Assembly (NCBI GenBank): GCA_030620115.1
Contig: JAUXFG010000220.1
Location: 1 to 5,383 of the forward strand
From: Candidatus Fermentibacterota bacterium
Lineage (GTDB): Bacteria > JAFGKV01
Reading direction: 5' to 3'
Length of the DNA stretch: 5,383 bases
Below, piece after piece: positions 5,341 to 5,383 of this stretch (its first letter is position 1; each line of letters starts with the position of its first letter). Position numbers and translations under genes: made by a program. The notes under the pieces were generated by a model. That model saw nothing but the letters and a program-made list of their open reading frames with translations. It did no database searches and had not been told where the DNA came from.

Positions 5341-5383
5341 TGCCTCCCTCCCCACAAACTCCATCTCGAACTTTGCTTGCCAC
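5341..5383. repeat. C-rich spacer similar to the window's left end
   Basis: CCTCCCT-CCCC-ACAAACT (5343-5360) matches 28-49 apart from a longer C-run there, and CCATCTCGAACTT (5361-5373) matches 98-110 with one difference, in the same order. No terminator is visible after the large gene within the window. Confidence 0.5.

Overview
This looks like a chromosomal fragment of an uncultivated-type Gram-negative bacterium. The evidence is an outer-membrane-style lipoprotein, a small beta-barrel protein with a C-terminal Phe, Sec signal peptides, strong GGAGG ribosome sites, moderately GC-rich codon use and C-rich dispersed repeats in the spacers. The sequence alone does not allow a phylum to be named.

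Layout. Positions 1-238 are non-coding and made of C-rich and short tandem repeats. A complete tRNA-Leu(CAG) lies on the minus strand at 271-358, with its own sigma70-type promoter (386-413) and a terminator-like hairpin (239-265). Two overlapping minus-strand genes follow: a TPR-repeat lipoprotein (1086-2174) upstream of a small outer-membrane beta-barrel protein (434-1108). They share 23 bases and look translationally coupled. Positions 2175-2542 form a divergent spacer with oppositely facing promoters and a 133-bp inverted-repeat element (2387-2519) that would lie in the 5' leader of the next gene. The rest of the window is one large plus-strand gene (2543-5329, 928 aa). It encodes an exported protein with a signal peptide, an unrecognised N-terminal region, twelve copies of L-x-D-x-x-G-[DN]-D-x-[YF] (mostly exactly 27 residues apart) and a C-terminal HEAT-like helical region.

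The most notable item is the 928-aa protein. Its 27-residue glycine/aspartate periodicity suggests a beta-solenoid, here joined to alpha-solenoid (HEAT-like) repeats in one exported polypeptide. A divergent TPR lipoprotein and beta-barrel pair sits next to it, so all three products are predicted to be at the envelope. That they act together is inference from position only. A second point is that one arm of the leader's inverted repeat recurs at the 3' end of the same gene (5319-5340) and supplies its stop codon, so the gene is bracketed by related repeat sequence.
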